Assembly (NCBI RefSeq): GCF_900016645.1
Contig: NZ_CDGJ01000134.1
From: Acididesulfobacillus acetoxydans
GTDB taxonomy: Bacteria > Bacillota > Desulfitobacteriia > Desulfitobacteriales > Desulfitobacteriaceae
DNA: 64,000 nt
Reading direction: 5' to 3' (one strand)
A model generated the notes under the pieces. That model was not told where the DNA came from, ran no database searches, and saw only the letters and a program-made list of their open reading frames with translations. This document shows, one piece after another, positions 33,469 to 42,450 of this stretch. A program made the translations under genes and the position numbers. The first letter of the stretch is position 1; each line of letters starts with the position of its first letter.

Positions 33469-34980
33469 ATGAACCTTAAATGGCGGTTGAGCTCAGCCAA
33501 CGCTCTGGCGGTCCTGGTGCCGGTGGGCTTTACCGTTCTCGTGGCTTTGGCCTGCCTCTTCCTTTATGGTCAATTGTCCGGCTCCGGCGGATTGTGGTCA
33601 AACTACCAAAAAATGGCCGAAGCGCACTCCGTGGTTCTAAGCAGCGAAAAGAGTATTCTCCAGGCGGCTCCGGAGGCGGTGGAAAAGGCTGCTTTTCAGC
33701 AGCATTTGCAAGACAATCTAGCCGGCATCGGGGGTGAGGTCGTCATCGTAAAGAATGGGGAGCCTTTGTTTTCCTCCCGTTCCTTCGGCAAGATTGCCAT
33801 CGCCAAGCTCCTGGAGGCAGGAAAAGCTGCGTCGGCGGCGGGACCGGCAGAGGCCGCTTCTGCGGCCGGACCGGTGGAGGCCGGGGGGATAGACTATGAG
33901 GTGCGGCAAGTGAACCTCCGGTTTAGAGACGGTTCACAAGGATCCGTCCTCTTGCTGACGCCATTCGATCAGGCTGTGCCGGCACTGGGCGCGTTTCTCC
34001 TCCTGCTGGGGGCTTCTTTTGCGGTGTCATTTTTGGCCATGAATCTTTGGGTTTCCTTCCGCTTCTCGCGCAGTATTTTAAGTCCGCTCAGCCACTTGCG
34101 GCAGACGGCGGCCGAAATCAGCCGCGGCAATCTCGACTGCCGGATCGCGGAAGAGGGAGATGAAGAAATTCAAGCCTTATGCCGGGATTTAGAGCGAATG
34201 CGAATCAAACTCAAAGACTCTGTCCACACCCGGATGCAATATGAGGATAACCGCAAAATGCTCATTTCCAGTATCTCACATGACCTGCAAACGCCGGTGA
34301 CTTCTATTAAAGGGTATGTGGAGGGAATCCTGGACGGGGTTGCCAATACTCCCGCCAAGCAGGAGAAATACCTGCAAACCATTCATGTCAAAGCAGAGCA
34401 AATCGATCAGATGATCGAGGACCTTCTCCTTTATGCCAAACTGGATCTCCATCAGGTCCCGTTCAATTTTGAGAAGACGGACGCGGAGGATTATCTTCGG
34501 GACTGTATTGAAGAAAATGAAGCGGAGTTGGCCCGCCGGCAGATTGAGATAACATTACAGACGGATTTGGCACAACGGCGTGAACTCCTCCTGGACCGGG
34601 AGAGAATGAAAAGGGTGTTGGTCAATGTTCTTGACAACGCCTGTAAATACATGAACAAGACTCCGGGAAAAATCACATTCATTTTGCGGGAGACGCCTGC
34701 CAGTACGATTGTGGAGGTTCGAGACAATGGCGCGGGCATTCCGGCCCAGGATTTGCCGCGGATTTTTGACCGCTTCTTTCGTTCGGATCTGTCCGGACTC
34801 CGGAAAAACGGGAGTGGCTTGGGCTTGGCGATCGCCAAGCAAATTGTGGAAGGTCACGGAGGAAGAATTTGGGCTGTCGGTGAGGAAGGGGTGGGGACGA
34901 GCATCATGATTTCTTTGCCCAAGGGTCCCGTTAGTCTACGGCCCGACTTCGTTCGTTCTAAGGAAGCGGGCGGCGGCTGA
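33469..34980 (+). CDS. Sensor histidine kinase of the ABC-linked two-component system
   Basis: Encodes 503 residues. Two transmembrane helices (about residues 15-38 and 165-190) enclose an extracytoplasmic sensor of ~125 residues. A HAMP domain follows, then HisKA with SSISHDLQTPVTSIKG (phosphorylated His271) and a HATPase_c domain with LVNVLDNACKYM (N box), VRDNGAGIP (G1) and GSGLGLAIAKQIVEGHGG (G2). The sensor carries an Ala/Gly/Pro-rich near-duplication (AASAAGPAE, AASAAGPVE). The ATG at 33469 follows AAGGA. It presumably activates the response regulator downstream. Confidence 0.92.
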   Translation: MNLKWRLSSANALAVLVPVGFTVLVALACLFLYGQLSGSGGLWSNYQKMAEAHSVVLSSEKSILQAAPEAVEKAAFQQHLQDNLAGIGGEVVIVKNGEPLFSSRSFGKIAIAKLLEAGKAASAAGPAEAASAAGPVEAGGIDYEVRQVNLRFRDGSQGSVLLLTPFDQAVPALGAFLLLLGASFAVSFLAMNLWVSFRFSRSILSPLSHLRQTAAEISRGNLDCRIAEEGDEEIQALCRDLERMRIKLKDSVHTRMQYEDNRKMLISSISHDLQTPVTSIKGYVEGILDGVANTPAKQEKYLQTIHVKAEQIDQMIEDLLLYAKLDLHQVPFNFEKTDAEDYLRDCIEENEAELARRQIEITLQTDLAQRRELLLDRERMKRVLVNVLDNACKYMNKTPGKITFILRETPASTIVEVRDNGAGIPAQDLPRIFDRFFRSDLSGLRKNGSGLGLAIAKQIVEGHGGRIWAVGEEGVGTSIMISLPKGPVSLRPDFVRSKEAGGG

Positions 34981-35099
34981 TCATTCTTTCGCCTCAAGTG
35001 AACGCACGCGACCTTGCTTGAGAAAACGAGCGGGCCCGGCAGAGCCGCTCTTTGAGTGCGGCCGCGGGCATTTGCGGCAGCTTTCGGGGGAGGATGGAA

Positions 35100-35798
35100 A
35101 TGAAAAAGATTTTAATTATTGAAGACGACGCCAGCATTGCCGAATTGCAGAAAGACTATCTGGAACTGGCCGGGTTCGAAGTTACGCTGCGGACGGATGG
35201 GGAGAGTGGCAGGCAAGCGCTTCAAGCCGGAGGGATTGACCTTCTCATTCTCGATATCATGCTGCCGAGGCTTGACGGCTTGGATATCCTGCGCGGGATG
35301 AAAGAAAGAAAAGATATTCCGGTCCTCCTCGTCTCGGCCAAAAAAGAGGAAGTAGATAAGATTAAAGGGCTGACTTTGGGGGCGGATGATTATATCACCA
35401 AGCCCTTCAGTCCGGGGGAATTGGTGGCTCGGGTTAAGTCTCACCTGGAAAATTACGGGCGTTTGAAAGAGAAGTTTGGATCCGGGGTTAGGAATACACC
35501 CACTCTGCGTATCCGCGGCCTGGAGATAGACCGGGATGCCCGCCGCGTCTTCGTGCACGGAGAAGAGGTGAGCCTGGCCCAGAAGGAATTTGATCTGCTG
35601 CTCTTTTTAGCTCGGAATCCGAACCGTGTTTTCGGCCGCGAGGAGCTCTTTGAACGGGTCTGGGGTTTAGAGTCCTTGGGCGACGCTTCCACCGTGACCG
35701 TGCATATCGCCAATGTGCGCAAGAAAATTGAAAGTACCCCCGGGAACCCTCAGTATATTGAAACCGTTTGGGGAGCGGGGTATCGCTTCAAAGTGTAA
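35100..35798 (+). CDS. OmpR/PhoB-type response regulator
   Basis: Encodes 232 residues. Receiver domain: ILIIEDDASIAELQ, phosphorylation site in LLILDIMLPRLDG, conserved LVSAKK and the ADDYITKPFSPGELVARV loop. The C-terminal winged helix (LAQKEFDLLLFLARNPNRVFGREELFERVWG to TVWGAGYRFKV) is of the OmpR family. The ATG at 35100 lies 6 bp after GGGGGAGG; other upstream codons are out of position. It completes the ABC/kinase operon and likely controls it. Confidence 0.94.
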   Translation: MKKILIIEDDASIAELQKDYLELAGFEVTLRTDGESGRQALQAGGIDLLILDIMLPRLDGLDILRGMKERKDIPVLLVSAKKEEVDKIKGLTLGADDYITKPFSPGELVARVKSHLENYGRLKEKFGSGVRNTPTLRIRGLEIDRDARRVFVHGEEVSLAQKEFDLLLFLARNPNRVFGREELFERVWGLESLGDASTVTVHIANVRKKIESTPGNPQYIETVWGAGYRFKV

Positions 35799-35934
35799 GT
35801 GCTCCGATAATTGTTCCCGAACGGCAGGAATTGTTACGGCTATGGCGAAAATAGACTATATAGAAAATGGATTAGTAGGTCAGTAAGGAAGTTGTTCAGC
35901 GCTGCCCGGCCGTGTCAGTTAGGGAGACGATCAT

Positions 35935-37404
35935 ATGGATGTTGAACGCTTTGCCTTTTATCAGCTGGGTGAATGCCTTGGCCGAGCCATGGAGTGTGCC
36001 GACTTCCCCATGCTGGTGAAAATCCTGGGTTCTCTGGGTTTGGGTGATCTCCAGATCGACTGGAAAAATAACCGGCCCGTGTTTCGCTTGTCCGTGTACG
36101 GCAAACCAAGAGCCGCATCCGGCACGGTTTCCTGCTTTTTTCAAGCCGGTTTTTTAGCCGGGTGCTTGCAGAACTTTTGGCGGGAGCAAGTCAAAATTGT
36201 GGAAACCAAATGCCTGAGTTTGGGAGACAGCTGTTGCGAATTTTCTGTTATAATAGACTCCGCCCAGCCGAGGTCGGCTTTTTGCCCCTTGGCGCCGGGG
36301 GGGGTGGTCGGGCAGGTCGACAAATTGGCTATCCATTCCTTTTTGGACCTGCAGAAACAGTGGTTGCAGGCGCGTAGTGTCAGGGGTACGGCCGAGGTCG
36401 GACAAGCGAAAAAAGCGGAGAAGAATAATTCGTCTTCTCCGCTTTTCACCCTCGAAGATTTGAAAGGGATATCCCAAAGTATGGTCGATTTAAAGCAAAT
36501 GGCCGCCAGGGCGGCCCGCTCGGATTTCACGGTCCTCATTCAAGGGGAGTCAGGCACCGGTAAGGAACTGTTGGCTCAAGCTATCCACCATATGAGCCGG
36601 CGGGCGCAGGGACCGTGGATCAGCCTGAATTGTGCCGCCGTCCCGGAAAATCTCTGGGAGGCTGAGTTTTTTGGTTTTGAGGAAGGCTCTTTCACCGGGG
36701 CGAAAAAAGGCGGCAATCCGGGCAAGATCGAGCTCGCGCACGGGGGGACGCTCTTTCTGGATGAAATCGGCGACATGCCCCTGGCGATGCAGGCTAAATT
36801 GCTGCGGGTACTGCAATATGGGGAAGTGCAAAAACTGGGAAGTGTTCGCCGCTGGGCAGCAGACGTGCGCTTGATTGCGGCTTCCAATAAAAATCTGACG
36901 CGACTGGTGGAGGAGGGTGCCTTCCGGGAGGACCTTTATTATCGACTCAATGTCATTAGGCTGGAGATTCCGCCCTTGCGCGAACGGCCGGAGGATATTC
37001 CGGTTCTCGCCCTCCACATCCTGGCCAAGCTCAGCGGCAAATATCCCGAGAGTTCCAAGAACATTACTCCCACCGCCCTGGAGCGTTTGCAGCAATATGT
37101 TTGGCCCGGAAACGTGCGGGAGCTGGAAAATATCATGGAGAGGGCTTTTTCTTTGATTGACGGCGCACTGATCGATTTGGAGGACCTCCTGGTCTTTCTG
37201 CCGGGTAACCTCACCTCTCCGGCCGGCCAGGCAGGCGGCTCGCTCAAAGACAGTTTGGCGGGAATTGAGCGGGAGCTGATCCTGGAAGCGATAGAAGCGG
37301 CCGCAGGTAACCGTACCCAGGCGGCCCGGATTTTAGGCCTTTCCCGTTCCACACTCCATGTCAAATTGAAGCGGCACAATATTGTTGGGCGCGACGAGCC
37401 TTAG
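35935..37404 (+). CDS. Sigma-54-dependent activator with an N-terminal V4R sensor domain
   Basis: Encodes 489 residues. The first ~105 residues resemble a V4R (4-vinyl reductase) domain of the type found in XylR/PoxR-like regulators, with Cys-rich segments (ECADFP, SLGDSCCEFSV). The AAA+ domain (about 175-405) shows Walker A GESGTGKELLAQ, the sigma-54 contact loop GSFTGAKKGG (GAFTGA variant with Ser), Walker B GGTLFLDEIGD and the R-finger region. The C-terminal Fis-type HTH is AIEAAAGNRTQAARILGLSRSTLHVKLKRH. It lies directly upstream of the hdr-mvh cluster, which carries a sigma-54 promoter and enhancer-like repeats. The effector is unknown. Confidence 0.93.
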   Translation: MDVERFAFYQLGECLGRAMECADFPMLVKILGSLGLGDLQIDWKNNRPVFRLSVYGKPRAASGTVSCFFQAGFLAGCLQNFWREQVKIVETKCLSLGDSCCEFSVIIDSAQPRSAFCPLAPGGVVGQVDKLAIHSFLDLQKQWLQARSVRGTAEVGQAKKAEKNNSSSPLFTLEDLKGISQSMVDLKQMAARAARSDFTVLIQGESGTGKELLAQAIHHMSRRAQGPWISLNCAAVPENLWEAEFFGFEEGSFTGAKKGGNPGKIELAHGGTLFLDEIGDMPLAMQAKLLRVLQYGEVQKLGSVRRWAADVRLIAASNKNLTRLVEEGAFREDLYYRLNVIRLEIPPLRERPEDIPVLALHILAKLSGKYPESSKNITPTALERLQQYVWPGNVRELENIMERAFSLIDGALIDLEDLLVFLPGNLTSPAGQAGGSLKDSLAGIERELILEAIEAAAGNRTQAARILGLSRSTLHVKLKRHNIVGRDEP

Positions 37405-37424
37405 GTGCGGACGAATTAAGCAGA

Positions 37425-37489
37425 ATAATCCGTGAACTGAGTATTCACAATAGTCCGGATTATAGGACGGGACGTCCGGAAAACCGGAC
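37425..37489 (+). promoter_or_regulatory. Candidate enhancer (UAS) for the sigma-54 activator
   Basis: Two inverted repeats: ATAATCC (37425-37431) with GGATTAT (37457-37463), and GTCCGG-AAAA-CCGGAC (37474-37489). They lie about 120-180 bp upstream of the -24/-12 promoter, the normal position for an activator-binding enhancer. Confidence 0.55.
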
Positions 37490-37493
37490 AGTT

Positions 37494-37522
37494 AAGTCTC
37501 CTCCCCCAGAGGAGACTTTTTC
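37494..37522 (+). terminator. Terminator between the activator gene and hdrC
   Basis: AAGTCTCCTC (37494-37503) and GAGGAGACTT (37509-37518) form a 10-bp stem with a CCCCA loop and a T-run. It isolates the hdr promoter from upstream transcription. Confidence 0.8.
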
Positions 37523-37606
37523 TGCTTATCAGACCCCAGCTCAGTCCCAAGCCGCCAAGGGGCATCCGCAAATGCCAAAATGACCAGGGTAAAAACATTT
37601 CCGCAG

Positions 37607-37622
37607 TGGCATGCATTTTGCA
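37607..37622 (+). promoter_or_regulatory. Sigma-54 (-24/-12) promoter of the hdr-mvh operon
   Basis: TGGCAT-GCATT-TTGCA: the GG (37608-37609) and GC (37620-37621) dinucleotides are separated by exactly 10 bp, matching TGGCAC-N5-TTGC. It lies 49 bp before hdrC and after the activator gene with its enhancer-like repeats. Confidence 0.75.
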
Positions 37623-37670
37623 ACCCGAGGATGGGTCAGGAACTAAATAGATTCCAGAGGAGGGAGGCCC

Positions 37671-38243
37671 ATGGCAGAAGCACTGCCGGTCGTGCAGGAG
37701 GGGAGCTTGGATCCTGATTTTAAGCGCTTGATTGAAACCCTGTCCGGCGCCCAAAACCTCAATGCCTGCATCCAATGCGGAACCTGCTCCGGTTCCTGTT
37801 CGTTCAGCGAGCGGATGGCGCATACGCCCCGGCGCCTGCTGGAGATGGTGCGGGCCGGGATGCGGGAGGAGGTTCTGAACAGTGACACTTACTGGTACTG
37901 TACCTCATGTTACTACTGCACTGTACGCTGCCCGCGGGGAATTAACCTGACCGAAGTCATGTATGCGCTTAAACACCTGGCCATTTCGGTAAACAAAGAC
38001 AAAAACGCGGCTTTTTACGATTGTTTTGGGTCTGTCCTGCAAAGCTACGGCCGGCTCTATGAAAACGGACTGCTGCTGAAACTGGCTTTGAAGACGGATC
38101 CCCTGATGCTGGTCGCTTACGGTCCTATCGGGGTGAAGATGTTTCTCAAGGGCAAACTGAATATTCTGCCCAGCCGGGTGCGAGCTCTTTCGGAAATCCG
38201 GCGTCTTTACGAAAAAGTAGGGGAAATGGAGGAAAAAATATGA
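37671..38243 (+). CDS. hdrC: Heterodisulfide reductase subunit C-like protein
   Basis: Encodes 190 residues with two 4Fe-4S sites: C33-C36-C39-C43 (CIQCGTCSGSC) and C77-C80-C83-C87 (CTSCYYCTVRCPRG). HdrC passes electrons between HdrA and HdrB. The ATG at 37671 follows GAGGAGGGAGG. Its stop overlaps hdrB by 4 bp. In non-methanogens the HdrCBA-Mvh complex is expected to couple H2 oxidation to ferredoxin and a thiol/disulfide or other acceptor. Confidence 0.93.
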   Translation: MAEALPVVQEGSLDPDFKRLIETLSGAQNLNACIQCGTCSGSCSFSERMAHTPRRLLEMVRAGMREEVLNSDTYWYCTSCYYCTVRCPRGINLTEVMYALKHLAISVNKDKNAAFYDCFGSVLQSYGRLYENGLLLKLALKTDPLMLVAYGPIGVKMFLKGKLNILPSRVRALSEIRRLYEKVGEMEEKI

Positions 38244-39118
38244 GTTATGCCTATTACCCGGGTTGCTCCCTCCATGCCACGGCTCGCGAATATGATGAGT
38301 CAACCAGGGCGGTTTTCGAAAATCTGGGGATAGGCCTGCGGGAGATCGAGGATTGGAACTGCTGCGGGGCCACCGCACTGCCTTCCACCAGCTACCTCTT
38401 TTCCCTCGTCGTTCCCAGCCGTAATCTCGCCTTGGCCGAGGAGGCGGGGGAAGACGTGGCGGTGGCTTGTAATTCCTGTTTTGTCACTTTGCGCCGGGCC
38501 AAGTCCGTCTATGAAGAAAATCCGCTCTGGCGCGCCAAAATTCAGGAAGCCATGGGCGCCATCGGCCGAAGTTTTACGGCCAGAGTCCAGATCAGGCATG
38601 TTCTCGATATTGTGGTCAACGATGTGGGCTTGGACCGGATAGCCGAGACGGTGCGCAGGCCTTTGCAGGGTTTAAAAGTCGTGCCTTACTACGGCTGTCA
38701 GATTGCCCGGCCGAAAAACGAATTTGCCCACCCTGAACTGCCTACGGAAATGGATCGCCTCTTGGAGGTCTTAGGGGCTGAGGTCCTGCGCTATGATCAC
38801 AAGACGAAATGCTGTGGCGGCGCCTTGATGACGACGAAACCGGAAGCGGTTTTGGAACTGGAAAAGGAACTTCTGGGTGAAGCATATCTGCGGGGGGCGG
38901 AGGCTATGGTCGTGAGCTGCCCGCTCTGCCAGTTTAACCTGGATGCGTATCAGGACAAAGTCAATAAACGCTTCCAAACAAACTACCATATCCCGGTGAT
39001 TTATTTCACGCAGCTTCTGGGGGTAGCCCAGGGGATAGCCCCGAAAAAACTCGGTCTGAAACGCAACCTGGTTCCGCTCAGGGGACTTCTGCACAAGTAT
39101 TACGGGGAGGTGATTTAA
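38240..39118 (+). CDS. hdrB: Heterodisulfide reductase subunit B-like protein
   Basis: Encodes 292 residues with the duplicated CCG domain: C9 in YYPGCSLH with NCCGATALPS about 30 residues later, and PYYGCQIARP with TKCCGGALMTT. These cysteines bind the noncubane 4Fe-4S clusters where disulfide or another substrate is reduced in methanogen HdrB. The start overlaps the hdrC stop and the stop overlaps hdrA (ATGA/TAATG arrangement), so translation is coupled. Its natural substrate in this organism is unknown. Confidence 0.93.
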   Translation: MSYAYYPGCSLHATAREYDESTRAVFENLGIGLREIEDWNCCGATALPSTSYLFSLVVPSRNLALAEEAGEDVAVACNSCFVTLRRAKSVYEENPLWRAKIQEAMGAIGRSFTARVQIRHVLDIVVNDVGLDRIAETVRRPLQGLKVVPYYGCQIARPKNEFAHPELPTEMDRLLEVLGAEVLRYDHKTKCCGGALMTTKPEAVLELEKELLGEAYLRGAEAMVVSCPLCQFNLDAYQDKVNKRFQTNYHIPVIYFTQLLGVAQGIAPKKLGLKRNLVPLRGLLHKYYGEVI

Positions 39119-42100
39119 TGGCAGAGGAGATCAGGACCGGCGTCTATGTCTGCCATTGTGGCACGAATATTGCCGATAAAGTGGATGTCGAGGCGGTGGG
39201 CAAGTTTGCCGGAACCCTGCCGGGCGTAGTTGTCAGCCGGGATTATAAGTACATGTGCTCTGACCCCGGCCAAGATTTGATTAAGAAAGACATTAAAGAA
39301 TTGGGCTTAAACCGAGTGGTTGTCGCTTCCTGCTCCCCCCGGATGCACGAGCCGACCTTTCGTCGGGCGCTGGCAGCCGCGGGGCTCAACGGATACCTCT
39401 TTGAGATGGCCAACATTCGCGAGCAGGTTTCCTGGGTCAGCAGCAATCCCCTGCAGGCGACGGTTAAAGCCAAATCCCTCGTTTCCGGCGCGGTGCGTAA
39501 GGTCAAATACAACCGGCCTTTGGAGGAAAGGTATGTCCCGGTCAATCCGAACGTGTTAATTGTGGGCGGCGGGGTGGCCGGTTTGGAAGCCGCTTTGAAA
39601 ATAGCCGGGTCGGGAAACCAAGTCTATCTCGTGGAAAGGGAGGCCTCGTTGGGAGGCAAGATGGCGAAGTTTGACAAGACCTTTCCCACCTTGGATTGTG
39701 CCGCTTGCATCCTGACCCCGAAAATGGTAGAGGCCGGGCAGCATGAAAAGATTAAGCTCCTGACTTACAGCGAAGTGGTTCAAGTCGACGGTTTTGTCGG
39801 TAACTTCCAAGTCAAGGTCCGGAAAAAAGCGCGCTATGTGGATGTCAACAAATGCACGGGCTGCGGAGATTGTGAGGCGGTTTGCCCCGTCAACACCGTG
39901 GACAAATTTAATGAAGGGTTGAGCCAGCGCAAGGCTGTTTTTAAAGAGTTCCCCCAAGCGGTTCCTAATGTTTACCAGATAACGAAAACCGGGACGCCCC
40001 CTTGCCGGTTGACTTGCCCGGCTGGGGTCAACGTGCAGGGATACCTGGCTTTAACCCGCCAGGGCAAGTTTAGTGAGGCGCTGGCTTTAATCCGGGAGGC
40101 TATGCCCCTGCCCGCGGTCTGCGGCCGGGTCTGTTTTCACCCCTGTGAAGGGGAATGCCGGCGCGGGGATATTGATGCGCCGGTGGCTATTAACGCGGTC
40201 AAGCGATTTTTGGCCGACTATGAAGCGAAAAACGGGTCTGCTCAGCCTGCGTCCGCTCCCGCCAGTGGGCGCAAAGTGGCTATTGTAGGCGCAGGCCCGG
40301 CCGGCTTGGCGGCGGGCTATTATCTGAGCAGGGCCGGACACGAAGTGGTCATTCTGGAAGGCAAAGCGGAAGCCGGTGGGCTGCTTCGCTACGGTATTCC
40401 CGAATACCGTTTGCCCAAAGAGATTCTCCGGCGGGAAATCGACCAGATCGCCCGCAGCGGTGTGAACATCAGGACTAACCAATGGCTGGGGCGGGACTTC
40501 ACCCTGGAGAAATTGCGCCGGGAATATGACGCGGTCTTTCTGGCCTTGGGCACGTCCAAGGAGCAAACCCTGGGCATTCCGGGCGAGGATCTGCAGGGAG
40601 TCTTGAGCAGCCTCAAGTTTTTAGAATCGGCCAACACGCGGGCGGAGAGCGTTCGCGGCCGGGTACTGGTCATCGGCGGCGGCAATGCCGCGGTGGACGC
40701 CGCCCGTACGGCTTTGCGCCTGGGGGCCCAAAGCGTGGAAATCGTGTACCGGAGAACGCGAGACGCGATGCCGGCTTTTGCCGAGGAAATCCGGGAGGCG
40801 GAAAAGGAGGGAGTAAAATTCCGTTTTCTCACCGCTCCCTTGCGGGTCGTGGGCCGGGGCGGTCGGGTGCAGGCCTTGGAATGCCAGCCGCGGCAGCTGG
40901 GTGAGGTGGATGCCGGCGGCCGGCGTAAGAGCATTCCCGCTACAGGTCCGAATGTCCTTTTGGAAGCGGAGTTGATTATTGCCGCCGTGGGTCAGAAAGT
41001 GGAACTTCCCGCTTCTTTGGTAGGCAGGGTGGCCCTTGCCGCCAAGGGAACGGTTCAGGTCGATGAATATGGTAAAACGACAAGTGACGGGGTCTTTGCC
41101 GGCGGGGACCTGGTGAGCGGTCCCTCGAGCATGGTGAGTGCAATTGCGGCCGGAAAAGAGGCCGCCGGCATCATTGATGCTTTCGTGCGCGGTGAGGCAC
41201 TGCCGGGGCCGGCTCCTAAACCCCGTCCCCTGCCCAAAGCCGCAAGCGTGACAGAGTTTTACAAGGCCGCCCGCCATGAGCCGGCCCAACTGGAACCGGA
41301 AAAGCGGCGCGGTTTGAGTGCCGAGGTCACGGTCACCCTGAGCGAAGAAGAGGTCCTGGATGAGGCCAAGCGTTGTTTGGATTGCGGGGTCTGCTCGGAA
41401 TGCCAGGAGTGCGTGAAAGTGTGCCAGGCCGGGGCGATTGATCACCGGATGCAGGATGAAGAAGTGGAATTGGAAGTGGGCAATATCATCCTGGCCACGG
41501 GTTACGAGATCTTGGATCCCAGTGTCGGCGTGCAGTGGGGTTACGGGCGCTTTCCTAATGTGCTCACCGGTCTGCAGTTTGAGCGTCTGACCAATGCCTC
41601 CGGGCCCACCGCGGGTCGGATTGTGCGGGAAGACGGGCGGGAGCCTGAAGCTGTCGCCATCCTGCACTGCATCGGCAGCCGGGATAAAAACTACAAAGAA
41701 TACTGTTCCCGGGTCTGCTGTATGGCCAGCCTGAAATTTGCCCATCTGGTCAAAGACAAGACCAAGGCCAAAGTGTACGAATTTTATATCGACATGCGTG
41801 CCTATGGCAAGCAATACGAAGAATTTTACAACCGGGTTCAGGATGAAGGGGTAAATTTCATCCGGGGTAAAGGAGCCGAGGTGCTGGAAAAGGACGGGCG
41901 GCTGGTGATCCGGGCCGAAGATACCCTCCTAGGTGTTTTCCGGGAAGTCCCGGTGGATATGGTTATCCTCAATACCGCGCTCATCCCCCGTGCCGATGCC
42001 GACGCAGTGGCTCGCCTCTTCACGATTCAGCGCAGTGCCGACGGTTTCTTCCTGGAATCCCATCCTAAATTGGAGCCGATGAAAACGGCGACCGACGGGA

Positions 42101-42450
42101 TCTACCTGGCCGGGACCTGCCAGGGGCCGAAAGATATCCCCGATACCGTGGCTCAGGCTGCCGGTGCGGCGGCCGAGGCTTTGGAGAAGATTTCCGCCGG
42201 CCGGGTGCGGGTTTCCCCCATTACCGCTTATTGTCTGGAAGAACTTTGTTCCGGCTGTAAGACCTGCATTCCCCTGTGTCCCTACAATGCTATTACCTTC
42301 TCGGAGGAGAAAAAGGTGGCACTTTACAATGAAGCGCTCTGTAAAGGGTGCGGAACCTGCGTGGCTTCCTGTCCTTCGGGGGCGGCCCATATGCGCAACT
42401 TTGAAGAAGAACAGATGCTGGAGATTATCGAGGGGGTGTGTGCGCTGTGA
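39118..42450 (+). CDS. hdrA: Heterodisulfide reductase subunit A with an inserted GltD/NfnB-like domain
   Basis: Encodes 1110 residues, against about 660 for a normal HdrA. The HdrA N-terminus is intact: CHCGTNIADKV at 11-20, the FAD loop GGGVAGLEAA near 150, DCAACILTPKM near 198, and ferredoxin CTGCGDCEAVCPV near 245. From ~295 to ~740 an NAD(P)H-glutamate-synthase-like module is inserted (CRLTCPAGVNVQGY, CGRVCFHPCEGECRRG, FAD loop GAGPAGLAAGYY ~390, NAD(P) loop GGGNAAVDAA ~519). HdrA resumes after CLDCGVCSECQECVKVC, then ends in two ferredoxin motifs (CSGCKTC ~1043, CKGCGTC ~1075). The extra flavin and NAD(P) site could let the complex use NAD(P)H as well as H2. HdrA-type domain insertions are known in anaerobes, but exact precedents should be searched. 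Confidence 0.92.
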   Translation: MAEEIRTGVYVCHCGTNIADKVDVEAVGKFAGTLPGVVVSRDYKYMCSDPGQDLIKKDIKELGLNRVVVASCSPRMHEPTFRRALAAAGLNGYLFEMANIREQVSWVSSNPLQATVKAKSLVSGAVRKVKYNRPLEERYVPVNPNVLIVGGGVAGLEAALKIAGSGNQVYLVEREASLGGKMAKFDKTFPTLDCAACILTPKMVEAGQHEKIKLLTYSEVVQVDGFVGNFQVKVRKKARYVDVNKCTGCGDCEAVCPVNTVDKFNEGLSQRKAVFKEFPQAVPNVYQITKTGTPPCRLTCPAGVNVQGYLALTRQGKFSEALALIREAMPLPAVCGRVCFHPCEGECRRGDIDAPVAINAVKRFLADYEAKNGSAQPASAPASGRKVAIVGAGPAGLAAGYYLSRAGHEVVILEGKAEAGGLLRYGIPEYRLPKEILRREIDQIARSGVNIRTNQWLGRDFTLEKLRREYDAVFLALGTSKEQTLGIPGEDLQGVLSSLKFLESANTRAESVRGRVLVIGGGNAAVDAARTALRLGAQSVEIVYRRTRDAMPAFAEEIREAEKEGVKFRFLTAPLRVVGRGGRVQALECQPRQLGEVDAGGRRKSIPATGPNVLLEAELIIAAVGQKVELPASLVGRVALAAKGTVQVDEYGKTTSDGVFAGGDLVSGPSSMVSAIAAGKEAAGIIDAFVRGEALPGPAPKPRPLPKAASVTEFYKAARHEPAQLEPEKRRGLSAEVTVTLSEEEVLDEAKRCLDCGVCSECQECVKVCQAGAIDHRMQDEEVELEVGNIILATGYEILDPSVGVQWGYGRFPNVLTGLQFERLTNASGPTAGRIVREDGREPEAVAILHCIGSRDKNYKEYCSRVCCMASLKFAHLVKDKTKAKVYEFYIDMRAYGKQYEEFYNRVQDEGVNFIRGKGAEVLEKDGRLVIRAEDTLLGVFREVPVDMVILNTALIPRADADAVARLFTIQRSADGFFLESHPKLEPMKTATDGIYLAGTCQGPKDIPDTVAQAAGAAAEALEKISAGRVRVSPITAYCLEELCSGCKTCIPLCPYNAITFSEEKKVALYNEALCKGCGTCVASCPSGAAHMRNFEEEQMLEIIEGVCAL

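Noticed and set aside
40621..41814. Long open frame (about 397 codons) on the minus strand inside hdrA
   Set aside because: It is antisense to firmly identified HdrA/GltD sequence, has no recognisable domain or ribosome site, and is expected from GC-rich codon usage.
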